From: Trifolium pratense
Taxonomy: Eukaryota > Streptophyta > Magnoliopsida > Fabales > Fabaceae
Assembly (NCBI RefSeq): GCF_020283565.1
Contig: NC_060060.1
Coordinates: 65,891,257 to 65,955,256, forward strand
Direction of reading: 5' to 3'
Length of the DNA: 64,000 bases
Both the position numbers and the translations under genes were made by a program. Positions 1-11,374 of this stretch are shown here, in pieces. Numbering within the stretch: position 1 is the first letter of the stretch; the number at the start of each line of letters is the position of its first letter. The notes beneath the pieces are model-generated. The model made no database searches and had not been told where the DNA came from. It saw only the letters and a list, made by a program, of their open reading frames with translations.

Positions 1-250
1 ATCATGTTTTTTTTTTTATCTATCTATGATACTATCATTATTAGTTTTTGTTTGTATTATTGTTACTGCTAGAATTTGATTGATGTTTTGAATGTTTTGT
101 GGTTTAGATCTGAATGGATTCGGAATTTTGAGAAGTTTATGTTGTTTTGTTTAATGAAATGCTTGATATTATCACTGTTAATTATGATTTGTATTTGAAT
201 TGCTACATGTTTATTTTCTTGAGTTATGTAGCTCATTTGCATTTAGGAGT

Positions 251-402
251 AGAGTTTAGATTGTTGAATTTAGTTAATTTTAGAGGCAGAGCTTAGGTTG
301 TTGCATTCAGTTAATGTTAGAGGCAGAGATTAGGTAGTTGAATTTAGTTAATTTTAGATGCCGAGGTTAGATTGTTGAATGTAACTAATTTTAGGAGCAG
401 AG
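251..402. repeat. Four imperfect ~37-bp tandem units in a probable intron
   Basis: Four diverged copies of a unit with the core ttgaatttagttaatttta, each ending near aggcagag, lie end to end. The region is T-rich and just upstream of a candidate splice acceptor at 484-485, so it is probably intronic. Confidence 0.6.
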
Positions 403-485
403 AGCTAACAAGAGTCTAGTTGTTTTTTTAAGTTAAACAGCTTTTGTTGAATAAGAGGTTGATATGCATTTTGATGGCACCTTAG

Positions 486-630
486 CGCATTGGACTCGGT
501 GTCTACTGCCAGTGCCATGTATTCTTTTGGCGAGCTGAATTCTATAAGTGCTGCGTTTGCAGCCTATGGGACTAAGCAGACGCGATTTGGGACCAAGTTG
601 CGGTTATCACCCAGTAGCAGCCACAATTAG
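486..630 (+). CDS. Probable C-terminal exon of an unidentified gene (partial, starts outside the window)
   Basis: After the acceptor-like cttag at 481-485 a reading frame opens at 487 and runs 47 codons to TAG at 628-630. It starts ALDSVSTASA and ends KLRLSPSSSHN, with AAFAAYGTKQTRFGTK in the middle. The segment is clearly less AT-rich than its surroundings, has mixed codon use and no low complexity, while the 480 bases before it look like intron. There is no start codon at the left edge of the frame, so earlier exons would lie outside the window. I do not recognise the family. It could be a chance open frame of 144 nt. Confidence 0.45.
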
Positions 631-2250
631 GTTAAATGTTTGAAATCCCTTACTCACCCCTTAATAGATTCATAGTTCAATTTTGCAATCACTGTCTTCA
701 GTCTGTGCTATAGAAGTAGGTTTACATGTCACGTGCTGCTGTCTCAAATGGAGGTTTGGATCAACTTGTCCTAATATCTGAACAATGGTACACAGTTCTC
801 GTTTTATCTTATTATTACATGAGTGTGATGTTGTATGGTGTTCTCACTGTTGGATGTAGAACTCATTCTGGTTCTACCTATCCCTACTTTTAGAGCATAT
901 TTGGTATCATGGAAGATGAACTTTTATGGCAACATGAAAATTCAATTTTGAAATTTTATTACTTTTTTCAATCACATGGGATGTATTCAATCCTTTGTCA
1001 ATTTAACCAGTGAATGTCGTTTTTCTTTTAAAATATTGTATAGCTTTATATTGTATAATCATGTCTCACGTGTGGCTATCGCTCACTTATATTGTTTGCG
1101 TAAATGGTTGTTGCTCACAAGCGATTTTACTGTTGTCGATGGTCGCAATTTTTTTCTCCTAATCATCCGTTTGTATGTTGAAATTTCATTTGATGTTGTA
1201 TTGAAAAGGTACACGACGCTAGTTAAGTGTTATGTGTCAATTATTTGTAGTTGTTTGGTATCCTACATTTCGAAGTAAAGTCTGAAGACAACTGATACTA
1301 TGTGCAATGTGTTTTGCATGCTTCAAGTTCTACCAATATTATGACAAAATGCTACGCCAATATTATGACATATGACAGAGCAATGGTATAATGAATGTCG
1401 GTGGTATGTTTTGTGTGAGATGGTATATTCCCATATCGTTCAATTATAATCGAAGTTCTTCCCTTAATATTTTTTTAATTAAAAATAAAGTTCTTCCATC
1501 ACAAATAGATGACATGGAGTATATATCCTCTAGAGTCATGTATACCCCTTCAGCTTCAAGATTGAAGTCGGATGGAAATGAAATATTTAGAAAAGAGAGT
1601 AATATGATATGGAGAATATGCAAAATATAGGTCATGTGTTTGGATATAGGTTAATCTTATGTCCATCAATTAAGATTAAGCGCATGTCTGGATTGGTTGT
1701 AGAATTTATAGAATTATAGTGAGTTGTTGAGATTTTGGCAAAAGTTACTAGATGCAGCTTTAACAAAATCTTGGTTTCAAACACACCGCTCAACCAAAAT
1801 GGAATTCAATGCTTGTTTTTCTCATTGCTAAACGAGCCAGCAACAACTATAAAAACTAACATTTCAGACATGGACTTGATCAACCAATCTGTATGTAATG
1901 AAAAAGTGACAAAAATACGGAAAATAGAACTTCAAGCAAAATTTTGAACAATAAAAAAGAACTTTTAAGCAAAACGCAATTGATATGAATCCTCCCAGAT
2001 AACAAGACTTCCATATATCAGAATGTTTACTACAATGTAAGAAGGAAAAGCAGAAAATTTAATAAAAAATGGGAAACAGAAGCCATAGGCGGATTCAAGT
2101 TATTGAAATGATTCATCCATTCAGAAAGAACCTAGAAACGCTCATCTGTGGATGTGGAACTTATTATTCTGCCCTCCCTTCAAGGGCCACCAAAAAAATA
2201 TTGAATAGAGTTTAGAGTTCCAATCACACGTTTCAAAAATTAAGGAAAAC
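631..2250. other. Convergent intergenic region with 3' flanks
   Basis: If the exon ending at 630 is real, the first few hundred bases are its 3' UTR. The last roughly 300 bases should be the VDAC 3' UTR. Short open frames here (for example 976-1278 and 1391-1630) are T- or A-rich with no recognisable domain. I see nothing else. Confidence 0.4.
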
Positions 2251-2251
2251 T

Positions 2252-5145
2252 TCAAGGTTTGAGAGAAATGGCCAACCCAAACTTGGGATTTTTATCCAGG
2301 GCCTTGGTATCAACCTCACCAGAAATAGTCAGCACTGACTTTGGAAAGATCTCGTGCTGTAGCAGTCCCCCAAGTTTTCCGTAATTGTTGAACCTTGCTT
2401 TGACTTGTGTCAGCGGATCAACAGCAAAAGACCCTCCAACCGTTATAGTATTCTGATTTGTTGAGAACTTTCTGGTAACGTCGATAACAGCAGCACTCTT
2501 CTTGAGTTGGTCTAGATGGTGGAGGTATGTTACTTTAATGCTGTCACACTTGTCGCCACTGATAGGAAAGAACATGTTCAATATCAATTTATCGCTCATA
2601 TGAACTATCGCTATAGATTTGTAACAGAAACCCGGGTAAAATAAAAACCTTACATGACTACTGAAGCAGATGAATCAAGTCTCGTGAAACTAATCCCAGT
2701 ATTGTATTTAGTAAAACTGCCAGATTTAGTATCATAGCCTGCCTCAGCACCAAATGCAACGGTTGGGGTACCAACAGTGGCAGAAACATCAACAATAGGG
2801 TTTTGCTTCAGTGCAGCAACTGAGGTTAAGGTAGCATGGGGGTGGAAGTATTGAATCTCTAACTGCCAAAGACAAATCAGACAAATTTTCATAAACAATG
2901 AACAGCATTCAGTCATTTACCATACAGAAGATGCAAACTATGTACCTTGCCAGAGCTATAATCAGGCAGCATAAATGAAGCTATAGTCTTTGTGGATGGA
3001 AAAAGGTCAGTGAATGTGAGGGTTGTGTTGATCTGGAAGAGAGAGAACCAAATAAGACAATTTACTTAAGAGCATATAATAACATTTTAATCTACAAAGA
3101 CAAAGGAACCCACAATTGATGCTGTGTCAAGTTTGACATCAATAAGGGTGTTCTTATACTTGTACACTGCTGCCACATCCCCAGTTGAGAGTCCTCCTTT
3201 CTTCACAGCAGTTGAAGTGAGGGCCTGAAAGAAGAAAAAGGAAGAAGCCAAATTGGAGTGAATATTAGACAAGCTTTGCTCCTATGAAATTATCCAAAGT
3301 GACCATCGGCACTGTCACGCATACTTGGTATTATGAAAGCCACAGTGATAACCAGAAAGTACAATAGGCAGAGAAGAACTTTAAAAGAACATATAATTTC
3401 CAGACACAAACAGCTAGGAGGAAAACATGGTCCTTTTAATAGATAACCACCCTATAATAAATACATAACACTGTAATACCATTAAGAATGAATTTTTATT
3501 AATGTGTTGTTGGTTATTGTTGATTATAGAGAGCCTGTGCATGCTTATTGCTTAAGAATAAAAAGTTATTAAGGGATAACAGTAAAAAAAAAAATTAACT
3601 CAGAAGTAATTTCATTCAGAACAATCAAGCTGAAACGCCTTCATTTTCATTGCTATCAACAGTATCTGGTATCCCCGAATTTTTAGGTAATAAGCATCCA
3701 GTATGGAACATGTAAGGATAAATTCTAAAATAAAATATGGAAATGTATAACAGCAACACTAATCATTTGGTGATTCAAACATACTGAGTGGCCCATACAA
3801 AAGCTTCCAACATTTATGAATTGAACATAAGCTTCCCATTAGAGAAATCAATTGATCACTACTGCACCTTGACCTTGTCAGTCTTGCATTAGTGTTACCA
3901 GTTAACAAAGTATTGAATCTTTGTCATGTCCTCTACACATTTCTCACCTCACCTTACCACAGTGGTCAGTCTTGCATTTTCTAACTTATAATTATATACT
4001 TTCAATTACTTAGATGTTAACAAATCAAATGTCAACCATCAAACAATTTCTCTCAACTCTGCGGTCTATCTTTGGCCTTTCTTTTGAGATTTTTCTTCTG
4101 GACTGAAGCGGCATTTCAAACCGCCAGGTAATTAATTGCTAAAGCCGAACAACTACTTAGATAGTTTCTAATACCTAATAAACAACTAAGACTATAGATA
4201 AGGCCTGATTAGTTGTCTACACATATATTGTTCATATAGTATAATTCCCCAAGCCAATTCCAATTTTTATCAAAACGATCATGTTATAACTATACAAGTC
4301 TGTTTTTGTACAGCAACTGAAATAATTAATAGGTTTGTAGCGTCTCTCGTGTCTAACAACATGCACCACACTTATGACAAACAATACTAACAGAAAGCAA
4401 AATTAATCCAGAAAAATAGAACACCGCAAAAGAAGCTTATATGAAGCATGGACACTCCTCAAGTTAGGCGTGTTCCGGTGTCGGACACACGTCGGTGTCG
4501 GCAACCGAAACTTATTATTACACTTCTCAAATTATTATCGGTGTAGACGTGTCAGTGTCAGTGTCCGTGTCGTATCTGGTGTCCGTGCTTGATAGAGAAG
4601 CATTGGATTTGGAGCGAATTAGACAGTGATTAGTGATGACACATCTAATATCCAACATTTCATTTTATTTTTTATTATTTGCAGAGATAAATTTGTCTAC
4701 ACAATATTTGATCAATTGACACAAAGAGATGCAATTATTTAAGAATGCACTTAAAGGAACAGGCAAAATCATCATCAAACTCACAATGCAAACAAATCAA
4801 TTCCAACGTATAGCATTAAGCTAGATCTTAACTAGAAATCCAATAACCTCACATCTAATAATGCAAAATTAACTGATTATAAATTTATAATGAAGATTTG
4901 AAGAGCTTACCACTCCAGTGGTGCTGTAAGATGAAACGGTGAGTTTCTGATCGGAGTTATAGTCCTTTGTCAAAAGATCTAAAATAGAAAAAACGAATCA
5001 AAATTATCAGAATAATTTGTGATTTTAGCTTCGAGAGAAAAAGTATAATCGAATCAACAACGAAGAAAGAATTGATTGATTGATTGATTGATTCACCTCT
5101 GGCTTTCTTGCCGATATCGGAGTAGAGACCCGGTCCCTTGCTCAT
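2252..5145 (-). CDS. VDAC: Voltage-dependent anion channel (mitochondrial outer-membrane porin)
   Basis: Forms the beta-barrel pore of the outer mitochondrial membrane that passes ATP, ADP and other metabolites. Six exons, minus strand: 5145-5097, 4978-4911, 3224-3114, 3032-2946, 2862-2654, 2558-2252, all with GT-AG borders and phases that join cleanly to 276 codons, the normal plant VDAC length. The N-terminus MSKGPGLYSDIGKKARDLL is the plant porin amphipathic helix. Later blocks TKDYNSDQKLTVSS, FTKYNTGISF and the C-terminal SIKVTYLHHLDQLKKSAA and ITVGGSFAVDPLT are typical of the family. The start is the first Met, preceded by a GA-rich leader. At the exon 5/6 junction the split codon gives VVIGDKCDS. 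The plant GLKQ block reads ALKQ here, a mild change. Intron 2 (3225-4910) holds a small repeat. Which VDAC paralogue this is cannot be told from the sequence alone. Confidence 0.96.
4441..4594. mobile_element. MITE-like GC-richer repeat in VDAC intron 2
   Basis: The segment opens with agcatggacac and closes with gtgtccgtgctt, so the ends are inverted copies, and the interior repeats gtgtcggtgtc-type words. It is distinctly GC-richer than the surrounding intron. No clear target duplication was found. Confidence 0.45.
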
Positions 5146-5156
5146 CTTGGATTTTG

Positions 5157-5205
5157 GAGAGAGAGAGAGAGAGAGAGAATGTTAGAGAGAGAAAGAGAGA
5201 GAGAG
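5157..5205 (-). promoter_or_regulatory. GA/CT-rich leader of the VDAC gene
   Basis: Runs of (GA) in the plus orientation (CT in the gene's sense) lie immediately upstream of the VDAC start codon, as is common in plant 5' UTRs. This is inferred leader or core-promoter sequence. No TATA box was assigned. Confidence 0.4.
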
Positions 5206-5559
5206 ATCTTGATTGATGAACTGTGCTTCACGAAACAGGGTGTGGAGAGGAAAATGGCGAATTTTATTTTTTTTCACAATTTTATTTAAAATGTAAAAAA
5301 ATTAAAAAATGTGAATGTGGATGGTTAGAAGCAGTTGTGTCCAATCATGTGGGATGTGACGAATCTATGGTGATCAACATGTTTCTAGCCGTTGATTTTC
5401 GAAATGAATATGATGCGTGGGTCCGTATGTCAGCGTTTTCCTTTCATCTGATTTTCGGTAACAGATTTTAAAAAAGCTTTTATTTTATTATTATTATTAT
5501 TTTTTTTTTGATAAGATTTTATTTTATTAATTTGCCGTTTATTTTTCAAATGTTATCTT

Positions 5560-5945
5560 TGGATAGCTTAGCTAGCTGATAGTTTATGACTCATAATTTA
5601 TAGCTGAAAAACTAATAAAATAAAATTAAAGTGTGGCAAATTTAACTGTTGTAAGTATAAAATGACATAAAAATACATGGTTAATTAGTATTGTTAGTAG
5701 GTAGTTATTATATTTTTTAAAAAAATAAAGAAATAATAAATAAAAATAATAAAGGTCAAAATGGGATTAATGTAAAAAAATTATAAACTATAAGCTCATA
5801 TGCTATTTGAAATGACATCTCAAAAAACACTATAAGCTAGTTAGAGAAACTTGTTACCAAACACTTCATATTTTTATCAAACAAACTTATAAGTTAATCC
5901 AATAAGCTATAAACTAGCTTATTAGACTTACCAAATGGTGCCCAA
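5560..5945. mobile_element. Old Harbinger/Tourist-type MITE of the ataagctata family
   Basis: Begins near tttggatagcttagctagct and ends at cttaccaaatggtgccc. The interior order (a gctgataa-rich end, a poly-A/T centre, ctataagctcatatgct, then cttgttaccaaacac) matches the better-preserved copies at 16426-17227. Remnants of the same family are at 9270-9395 and 14275-14410. Confidence 0.6.
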
Positions 5946-5950
5946 GTAGT

Positions 5951-6048
5951 TTTATAACTCAAAGCTAATTATTTTTTAGCAGCAAAAGAGATATTTATTT
6001 TATAACTCAAAGCTAATTATTTTTTGAGATGCAAGAGAGATATTTATT
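5951..6048. repeat. Tandem duplication, period 48
   Basis: Two copies of a unit starting tataactcaaagctaatta, at about 5953 and 6001, with a few differences. They lie between the MITE and the 3' end of the LINE. Confidence 0.7.
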
Positions 6049-6049
6049 A

Positions 6050-8352
6050 AAATTAGTCACCAAAACATAAGGAATACAACAAAAAAGAAACTGAACAGGA
6101 CAAAAAAAGAAGGCTAAAAAAATGCAGAAACAAATACAACAGCTGCAGCAGAAAAACTAGGAATAGCAGGAGGCAGACCAAAACCAGCAAAAACAAAGCA
6201 ATTCAACCACGAGGCATGCAATCCGTAGGGCTTCATCTCCTCTCATACAAAAGGCAAGGACCCTTGGCAACTCTACCGACAAACCACTTCCAGTAAAGAA
6301 CTTTTACTTGCTCAACCACCTCGTCAAAATTCAACACACCGTTGTTAAAAACACAATCGTTTCTGGTTTTCAACGTATGCAGTCCAAATCAACGCCAAAC
6401 CTGTTTTTTCTTTCTTGTTCATCGCACAAGATAGCAGTGCAGCAAACGAAGAAAAAAGATTATGGGGGAGAATAATGATAAAACCCAACCATCTCATAAT
6501 AGCATACCAAACCTTTACCGCAATTTCGCAGTGAAGGAATAAATGCAACGCAGTTTCTGCCTTCAAATTACATAGCACACACACCTGTTGATTCTCATGT
6601 AACATCATTCTTTTCCACAAAATATTAAGAAGCAACTGCCAACTAAAAGTGCGAATCTTCGAGGGAGCGCCACATTTCCAAAGATTATTAAACACAAATT
6701 GTTCCATGGGGTCACAGACTCGTTGATTGGTATATGCAGATACTGCCAATAAATAAGCAGAATTAACAGTAAAGCCTTCCATACCATTCCCTAGCCACAA
6801 CCACTTATCATGTTGTTCAGTTGGCACAAATGGAGCAATTAACTCCATAAATCAGTGTACTGCTCTTCTTCCCACACAAACAAATTCCTGCCCCACTGTA
6901 GCTCCCACCGCCACTGACCTGCTGCTACACTTCCTAAGTTCTGAATTACTTCATTCTGCTGAATAGAGATACCAAACAGTATGGGAAATCTCTGTCGAAG
7001 CGTTTGATTACCTACCCACACATCATTCCAAAAATTCGTCGAATCACCCTTCCCCACCCTTTTCTCCACCGATGGGATAAACCAATTAGAATCACTATCT
7101 AGCAGTCAAAGATCTTTCCACCAAATTGACCCCATCTTTTTTACGTCACTAACACCCAGATTCTTCTTTCCAACAACATCACTACCGTACCTGGATATCA
7201 CAATCCCTTTCCATAATTCACAATCGTGTGACAGCAATTTCCATCTCCATTTCGCCAAGAGGCTAACATTGACAAACCGGAAGTCTTGGATGCCCAAACC
7301 TCCTTCCTTCTTAGGCTTACAAATATCCTCCCACTTTACCCAACATGTTTTATTTACTTTTGAAAGTCCACTCCAAAGGAAGACTCGTTGGATTTTCACC
7401 AATTCCCGCCACACTTTCACCGGCATGAAAGGTAAAAAAATAGGGATAACACTTGGAACTGAATTGATCAACACTATTCGACCACCCAAACTAACATATT
7501 TATTTCCCCACGAGTCAATCATTCTCCTTATCACATTCAACATAGGTTCCCACGTGGACAACTTACGAGGGTTGGTACCCACCGGAAGACCTAAGTACTT
7601 AATAAGAGTCTTTCCTATCCTACAGTTTAGAAAGTCAGACACCACCCCCAGAAATTCCTCAGAGACATTTACACCCATGAAGCAACTTTTCTAAAAATTC
7701 ACCTTCAATCCGGAAGCAATCTCAAAACCCCTAAGCACCGCCTTCAAAGCCCATAAATTATCCATCGTTGCCTCCCCGATACACAAAGTATCATCCGCAT
7801 ATTGTAGAATTGACATCGGTCTTACCTCCCCTACCATGAACGGCCTAAAGCGATTAATTTCCACCGCCTTTCTCATTAACCCACCTAGACCCTCGGCCAC
7901 GAGCAAAAAGAGAAGTGGAGCAAGAGGGTCACCTTGTTTAAGACACCTCTTTATTTGAATTTCTTCGGTAGGGCTGCCATTAACCAAAATGGAGATATTA
8001 CCCACACAAACACATGCTTTCATCCAATTTCACCACTTATCACTAAAGCCAAACCTCCCAAACATGTAGTCTAAGAACCCCCAATCAACCGAGTCGTAAA
8101 CTTTCTCAAAGTTCACTTTTAAGATCAAACATTCATTACCGGATTTGTTCGCGAAATCAATTACCTCGTTAACAACCACCACCCCTTCCACCAACTGTCT
8201 CCCTTTCAAAAACACGGATTGAGTATTTGGAATAAGGGCGTTCATCACTCTTCCAAGCCTATTAGCCAACACCTTTGATAAAAGCTTATACCAACAACCA
8301 ATTAAAGAAATTGGACGAAAATCACCCAAGCGGGACTTAACCTTTGGAATGA
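6050..8352 (-). mobile_element. 5'-truncated LINE (non-LTR retrotransposon)
   Basis: Minus-strand LINE holding the second half of ORF2 plus a short 3' tail. Sequence before the reverse-transcriptase fingers is missing, so it is 5'-truncated as most LINE copies are. At the 5' side it abuts the possible LTR starting at 8353. The coding remnant is described separately. Confidence 0.85.
6225..8346 (-). pseudogene. LINE ORF2 reverse transcriptase with C-terminal zf-RVT, broken
   Basis: Read leftwards from 8346: the GDFRPISLIGCWYKLLSKVL block, then the FLKGRQLVEGV block, then GDPLAPLLFLLVAEGL, then the catalytic QYADDT (about 7800-7785), then the LGLPVG and WGNKYVSLGGR blocks, and a zf-RVT domain (FSWQLLL...CVLCN...ETALHLFLHCE) near 6660-6500. 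One frame runs from 8346 to about 6850 interrupted by three in-frame stops at 8030-8032, 7691-7693 and 7106-7108. Frameshifts near 6850 and near 6355 follow, after which the usual LINE tail continues to about 6235. The endonuclease and the start of the RT are absent. It cannot make an active protein. Confidence 0.9.
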
Positions 8353-9248
8353 GTGTAAAATTAAATATTATTATAGTTAAACGTATCTTTTTTATGTCAT
8401 TCTATGTTGTAAAATGGTTTACTGACTTTATAAAAACAGAAAACGAATTTTTCAAAATTGGCAACGAAACAAAATTATTGGCTGAGTCGCGTACTAGGTC
8501 GCTTTCTTTAAGACGTTTCGCGGAACTACTCGAAGAAGTGCACTGTAGTATATCAACCGCGAAGTCCCCAGGATAAAACAACCGTTTTCAATAAATACCG
8601 ATAAACTACTGCACTGTAGTATCGGCCAGAATAACACCAAGTATGGTCGAAATTTCGAACCACTCTAATTGATATACGAATATCAATTCTACGGCAACAA
8701 TCGTTCAATAATAGAAACAACAAAAAATAATTTTCGAAGAAAAAATAGAGAGTAAGAAAGAAGCAGTTTTCTCAGAATGCAGAGAAAAGGAAGTGAGAAA
8801 AAACTGAAGAAATGAATTGGTATTTATAGGCAAGTAGGGAGCTGGAATCAGAGAGTTTTCAGGAGCTGAAGGTGCTCAGACAAAGGAAAAAACGTGGCAA
8901 AAAATCAGGGATTTTAAGGGACACGTATTTTTGACCGTTTAACAGATAAAAATCTGTTCAGGCTTGGTCTAAGCACATTTAACATATGCGCGAATTTAGG
9001 GACACACAAAAGAAATTTGAATTCAAAAAATTTCTTTTTCTTAGTATTAAAAATTAATATATCACCCAAGCCCAAGCCCGGCCCGTCCCGAACCGAACCG
9101 AGCTAGTGGTATATAAACACTACCAAGTAGTGTGATTTTTCCAATGTGGGACTCAAAGAGTCTTTTTTCAATTCACACTACACATGGTTCTTGAACTTGT
9201 GTTTATTTCAATACCAAGTTCCCTCCAAATTCTTCATCATGTTCCAAC
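8353..9248 (-). mobile_element. Possible solo LTR next to the LINE
   Basis: Read on the minus strand the segment starts TGTTGGAACATG at 9248 and ends ...TTTTACA at 8353, the TG...CA ends expected of an LTR. It has a TATA-like cctataaatacc near 8827-8816, a pyrimidine-rich leader after it, and an snRNA-type promoter motif pair near 9152-9110. No matching 5-bp target duplication is visible, and no internal region or primer-binding site adjoins it, so the boundaries are tentative. Confidence 0.35.
9110..9152 (-). promoter_or_regulatory. USE-like element and TATA box, snRNA-promoter spacing
   Basis: GTCCCACATTG (9152-9142, minus strand) is followed after exactly 24 nt by TTTATATA (9117-9110). 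The plant snRNA upstream sequence element is RTCCCACATCG, and a gap of about 23-25 nt to TATA is the Pol III type of spacing. Transcription would run leftwards. Confidence 0.45.
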
Positions 9249-9269
9249 ATTCTATACATAAAAGGTAGT

Positions 9270-9395
9270 TCAACCATACTGATTTTACCAAATACTACGA
9301 ATTCAATTAAGTAGCTTATTTACTATAAGCTATAAGTTCATCCGCAATAAGCTATCTTATCAGCTATCCGTTATTTTCTACCGAATAGATCCTAA
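9270..9395. mobile_element. Fragment of the ataagctata Harbinger-type MITE family
   Basis: Contains tattttctaccgaatagatc and ataagctataagttcatccg, matching one end of the elements at 5560-5945 and 16426-17227. Confidence 0.45.
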
Positions 9396-9680
9396 AAATA
9401 CATTTTAAAAACTCAATGCAGAAAATTTATCTTAAAGATTTGTATTTAACTTCTTAAAAGTTAAGTTTTTATTGTTTTTAATACAAAGTTTTTACTTTTG
9501 AATTCCTTAAAAAGGCATGCAAGACCTTTTCCTTTTTTTTTTTAAAATCATTGTTGCTGAAATATCAAGACTTTTTATAATTTTTTAATGCATTTATTAT
9601 TTTTTTAAAATCACCATTGCCAAAAATCCCCGTTAATATTGTCAAAGGCTTTTTTGAAGACCAAGTTTGAAAGCTATATA

Positions 9681-9988
9681 GTGTATGTTTGGTTTCAATT
9701 CTGGAGCAGCCAGAATTGATTCTGGACATGTAGAATGAATTCTAACTTGTTTGGTTCCTCAAAACTAGAATTGATTCTGCCTCCAGAATGGATTCTACTT
9801 GAAGCTAGAAATTGTAGCTTCTCATTCTAGAATTGATTTTTACACTCAAATTATTTGTTCAACTCACTTTTGTATGAATATATCCAAACATAAATCAATT
9901 CTATCAAACTCAATTCTATCAAAATCAATTCTGTCAAACTCAATTCTATCAAAATCAATTTTGTCCACCGCAGAACCAAACACATACA
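9681..9988. mobile_element. MITE with caattct-rich interior
   Basis: Inverted ends: left tgtatgtttggttt, right aaccaaacacataca. The interior is built from words such as agaattgattctgg and, at about 9895-9965, five head-to-tail units of caattctatcaaa type. About 308 bp, non-coding. The open frame 9799-10008 is only this repeat. Confidence 0.7.
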
Positions 9989-10013
9989 TAGCCTTTCTTT
10001 TTCTTTGATTTTC

Positions 10014-10223
10014 TCATAAAGTTATGATTTTTTGCAAAACAGTCGCATTGTCAAAATTGCCTTTACCTGGCATAAAACTACTTTGGTAGGATCCAATAAT
10101 AGAATTAGGAATCGTCCTAATGTGGAGAACCAAAACTTTTGTGATATATAAGTTTAAATTACTCAATTTTAAATGTTTTAGATATAGTTTTATTATGTGG
10201 AGCAATTGATCAAAACTACACAC
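10014..10223 (-). pseudogene. Fragment of LINE reverse transcriptase
   Basis: The minus-strand frame contains IGSYQSSFMPGKGNFDNATV followed by LQKI. This matches the conserved QSSFIPGR-type block of plant LINE RT. The rest of the domain is missing. It belongs to a different insertion, in the opposite orientation to the LINE that follows. Confidence 0.65.
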
Positions 10224-10227
10224 TGGA

Positions 10228-10477
10228 AGGGGATTGGGGGTTATTATGGCGCATTGAAGCAGTCCCTAAAAGGCTAAAACTAAACATCTAATGTGGAGGG
10301 CATGCCGTGGTGTTTTACCGTCTCAAACTCATTTACGGGAGCATCATGTGATGTGCCTGAGCGAGTGTCTTTTATGTGATGGTAGGGAGGAGGATTATTG
10401 ATATATTTTCTTTGGTTGTAGGGAGAGCAAAAGTGTGTGGATCGAAGTCGGATTGAGCAGTGTCATTGAACCGAGAA
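10228..10477 (+). pseudogene. LINE ORF2 zf-RVT region, left of the hAT insertion
   Basis: The plus-strand sequence reads WGLLWRIEAVPKRLKLN, then a degenerate Cys/His region and GRESKSVW, the order found in zf-RVT domains at the end of plant LINE ORF2. It ends in the hAT target site accgagaa (10470-10477) and continues at 14021. Confidence 0.65.
10470..10477. repeat. 8-bp target site duplication, left copy
   Basis: accgagaa, identical to 14013-14020. An 8-bp duplication is diagnostic of hAT transposition. Confidence 0.9.
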
Positions 10478-11019
10478 CAGGGGCGGAGGAGCTTGTGGGC
10501 TGGACAGGGCCATGGTCCGCCCCAGTTTTTTTTTTTAGTGAGCAATTACAATTATACCCTTAGCTACTTTTTTGTTTTTCCTCCCACACATCAAACTCTA
10601 GCACACGTAAGAAACACAGAAAACAGAGTATGTATTGCGAACAAAACAACCCAACGGCAAACTACATCATCACGTCGACACACCACCTCCACCGCCCTGA
10701 GCACCACCGCACCACCACCACCATTGACCGCACCTCCACATCACGTCGATCACTCCACTGTACTTCTCAGATTAAGGTATGAATCTCAATTGCAAAACCC
10801 TTTTCCTCTCTCAAATTTTGGCTCCGTTAGATTGATATGAAATAATACTTGGATTGTTGTGTTTTAGTTTTTTCTTGAATGTTATTGCTCTTGCTCAATA
10901 CTCTTCCAATACTTCCTTATTTTGTTGTTGTTTGTTTCAATTTTAGGGTTTTCATTGATTTTATTGTTTTTGTTAATGTCATGTTATTAAACTCTGTTTT
11001 GTGTTTGTTAGTTACAAGT

Positions 11020-11254
11020 AGTGATGGGTAAAAAAAACCATAAACCAAACTGAACTGGAGAACTAAACTGAACCAAACCAATTTTAAACTAAACTGGTAA
11101 ACTGATAAACAACATAAACTGGTAAACTGAATTCGAATTTCAGTTAAGTTTATGATTGTACAGAAAACAATTTGGTTTGGTTTGAAGAACTGTGTTTCCA
11201 GTTCAGTTGGGTTCAGCTGTAGTTTCTCTCTTGAACTGAACCATGCCCACCCCT
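11020..11254. mobile_element. Mutator-type MITE inside the hAT intron
   Basis: 235 bp with inverted ends agtgatgggta and, reversed, aggggtgggca, flanked by perfect 10-bp duplications agttacaagt at 11010-11019 and 11255-11264. The interior is an imperfect palindrome of aaccaaactgaac-type words. The duplication length of 9-10 bp fits Mutator-like elements. Confidence 0.75.
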
Positions 11255-11374
11255 AGTTACAAGTTTGTCTATTGTTTCTGTTGTTTCTAAATTAGTTTGT
11301 TACTTTGTTTTTTATTGTTTATATTGTAGCACTTACTTGATTATTGTTTGTTGATTTGCAATAGAAAATTGAAG

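Noticed and set aside
976..1278. 100-codon plus-strand open frame
   Set aside because: Hydrophobic, T-rich composition and no recognisable domain or splice context; likely chance in a 3' flank.
10460..10840. 126-codon plus-strand open frame
   Set aside because: It overlaps the hAT terminal repeat and its GC-rich leader, and is Thr/Pro/His-rich low complexity.
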